Assembly (NCBI GenBank): GCA_013811975.1
Contig: JACCUF010000163.1
Location: 1 to 5,023 of the forward strand
Direction: 5' to 3'
Length of the DNA stretch: 5,023 nucleotides
From: Geodermatophilaceae bacterium
GTDB taxonomy: Bacteria; Actinomycetota; Actinomycetes; Mycobacteriales; Geodermatophilaceae
In this document: in pieces, positions 3,561 through 5,023 of the stretch
Position numbering within the stretch: the first letter of the stretch is position 1
How the letters are laid out: every line of letters begins with the position of its first letter
Program-made: the position numbers and the translations under genes
Notes under the pieces: generated by a model
Seen by the model: the letters and a program-made list of their open reading frames with translations, nothing else
What the model was told of the DNA's origin: nothing
Database searches by the model: none

Positions 3561-4855
3561 ACGTCCCGTCCGGGCAGGGACCGCTTCGTGAGAGTGGGGT
3601 GTGGCGTCAGCGTGACTTCCGGTTGTTCTGGGTCGGTGAAACTACCAGTGCGTTCGGGACTAGTATCACCGCGCTTGCACTACCGCTGGTCGCGGTCATC
3701 ACCCTGGATGCAACCGCGTTCCAGGTGAGCCTGCTGACCGCCTTGGCTTGGCTGCCGTGGCTGGTGGTGGGCCTGCCAGCCGGAGCGTGGGTGGATCGGC
3801 TTCCCCGCCGACCGGTGATGGTGGTGTGCGACGTGGTGTCGCTGGTTGCTTTGGTCAGCGTCCCAGTCAGCGCCTGGCTAGGAGCCTTGACTCTGGCCCA
3901 ACTGCTCGGTGTTGCTGTGGTCGTGGGTACCGCGGGTGTGTTCTTCCAAACTGCCTACCAGGTCTACCTGGCGGGGCTGGTTGATGACGATGACCTGCCG
4001 CAGGCCAACGCAGCGTTGCAGGGCAGCCAGTCTGCGGCTCAAGTCGCTGGCCCTGGCCTCGCCGGGCTGATCACCCAAGCCCTCGGTGCTGTCACCGGAC
4101 TGGTGGCTGACGCGGCCACCTTTGCAGTGTCCGCATGGTGCCTGCTCAGCATCCGGACCCCCGAGAAGATGGCCACCCCAACCACCGACAAGGCGGGCTC
4201 ACCCAGGGAAGACAAACTCATTGGCCAGGTAGCCACCGGGATGCGCTTCCTCGTCGCGGACCCTTACCTGCGGATTCTCGCCGTCTTCGGAGCGCTCAGC
4301 AACTTCGCCCTCGTCGGCTATCAGTCGCTCCTTGTCGTCTTCTTGGTGCGTGAAGTTGGTGTCGACCCCGCTGTGGTCGGGGTGCTGATTGCAGGGATGA
4401 GTGTGGGCGGTTTGGTCGGCGCTCTAGTCGCCCCCGCCCTTGGCCGCTGGGCCGGTACCGCACGTGGGACGCTCGCTGGGAACCTCGCTGCCGGGCCCTT
4501 CGCGCTACTCATCCCGCTCACTGCGCCCGGCTCACGCCTACTCTTCGTCGTGGTCGGTGGAATAGGGGTGGGCATCACCGTCGTCGCCGGCAACGTCCTG
4601 AAAAACAGCTTCCGCCAGATCTACGTACCCCGTCCAATTCTCGGCCGGGTGACCGTCGGGATGCAGTTCCTCAACTACGGCGCCATCCCACTCGGCGCTC
4701 TCACCGCCGGCACCCTCGCCAGCACCCTTGGCCTTCGGCCCACCATGTGGCTCATGACCGCTGGCCTCGGCCTAGCCGCTCTCACCCTTCTAGTAGGCCC
4801 ACTCAAACGAGACCGCGACTTTCCTAGTCACCCCAAGCATGAAGGCGTGAACTAG
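3557..4855 (+). CDS. Major facilitator superfamily exporter (12 TM, MFS_3/EntS-like)
   Basis: A 432-residue inner-membrane proton-coupled exporter by family. Hydrophobic segments spread over the whole length fit 12 TM helices. The cytoplasmic loop 2-3 carries motif A, GAWVDRLPRR (76-85). Further family-like stretches are FFQTAYQVYLAGLV (129-142), LPQANAALQGSQSAAQVAGP (147-166), a hydrophilic central loop (about 200-225) and FLVADPYLRIL (231-241). The N-terminus VWRQRDFRLFWVGETTSAFG is typical of the MFS_3 / EntS-like branch, which includes siderophore and macrolide or drug exporters. ATG 3557 overlaps the regulator's TGA by the ATGA arrangement, so translation is probably coupled; there is no strong ribosome site of its own. 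Length is normal and no lesion is seen. The exported compound cannot be predicted; toxic compounds or antibiotics are typical of such regulator-coupled exporters. Confidence 0.9.
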   Translation: MNVPSGQGPLRESGVWRQRDFRLFWVGETTSAFGTSITALALPLVAVITLDATAFQVSLLTALAWLPWLVVGLPAGAWVDRLPRRPVMVVCDVVSLVALVSVPVSAWLGALTLAQLLGVAVVVGTAGVFFQTAYQVYLAGLVDDDDLPQANAALQGSQSAAQVAGPGLAGLITQALGAVTGLVADAATFAVSAWCLLSIRTPEKMATPTTDKAGSPREDKLIGQVATGMRFLVADPYLRILAVFGALSNFALVGYQSLLVVFLVREVGVDPAVVGVLIAGMSVGGLVGALVAPALGRWAGTARGTLAGNLAAGPFALLIPLTAPGSRLLFVVVGGIGVGITVVAGNVLKNSFRQIYVPRPILGRVTVGMQFLNYGAIPLGALTAGTLASTLGLRPTMWLMTAGLGLAALTLLVGPLKRDRDFPSHPKHEGVN

Positions 4856-5023
4856 CTGTGCGATCGCAGCCGCTCCATCGACAGTCCTCGATTGCGGATC
4901 GTCACGCGGGACCCGGTACTTGACACGGGATCGGCTTGCGGGTTGAGGTCTGGGGATGCGGTCACCGAAGTGGGCTCCTCCCACGTCCGCCGCCGACGGC
5001 TTCGGATGCGAGATCCCCGGCGC
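4856..5023. other. Downstream flank without a supported gene
   Basis: There is no clear terminator hairpin with a U-tract behind the exporter. A TTGACA at 4920-4925 lacks a good -10 at the right distance. A minus-strand reading frame here (4790-4984) overlaps the exporter's end and shows no family features. Confidence 0.4.

Noticed and set aside
4920..4949. TTGACA at 4920-4925 as a promoter for a gene beyond the window
   Set aside because: No acceptable -10 sequence occurs 16-19 bp downstream and no start codon with a ribosome site follows within the window.
4790..4984. Minus-strand 64-codon frame at the right end
   Set aside because: It overlaps the exporter's 3' end and has no family features or ribosome site.
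1..5023. CRISPR array, tRNA or rRNA
   Set aside because: No regularly spaced repeats and no cloverleaf or rRNA-like segments were seen on either strand.

Overview
The window is high-GC DNA with GC-rich third codon positions. The gene styles (IS110 and IS30 insertion sequences, an orphan MerB-like protein, an ArsR/HTH_20 regulator translationally coupled to a major facilitator exporter) suggest an actinomycete. No rRNA or other phylogenetic marker is present, so the genus cannot be named. It reads as an accessory, mobile-element-rich stretch.

Left part (about 254-1985): two nested insertion sequences, both in minus-strand orientation. The outer one is a decayed IS30-family element. Its imperfect terminal inverted repeats survive at about 254-281 and 1957-1985. 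Only the C-terminal end of its transposase remains, with a TAG stop between the last catalytic D and E. An IS110-family element (about 432-1782) sits inside the motif encoding Asn-Glu-Asn-Thr / Asn-Gly-Leu-Leu. Removing it together with one 2-bp core restores the IS30 frame exactly. The IS110 element has a complete DEDD/serine transposase (447-1514, minus) and a 268-bp leader. The leader carries four short segments in the order expected of a bridge RNA: two resemble the two sides of the IS30 target and two resemble the element's own right and left ends. This is the most interesting object in the window.

Middle part (2076-2886): a plus-strand gene for an alkylmercury-lyase (MerB) family protein that keeps the Cys/Asp/Cys active-site pattern and adds extra cysteine pairs. 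It is followed by a possible 39-residue basic small ORF. No merA, merR, merT or merP is visible.

Right part (2906-4855): a promoter-like sequence and a 28-bp near-perfect palindrome precede an ArsR/HTH_20 winged-helix regulator. Its stop codon overlaps the start of a 12-TM MFS exporter (ATGA), which indicates one operon, probably autoregulated. The transporter's substrate cannot be read from the sequence; the nearby MerB-like gene makes detoxification a reasonable guess only.

The flanks 1-253 and 4856-5023 hold no gene that I can support.
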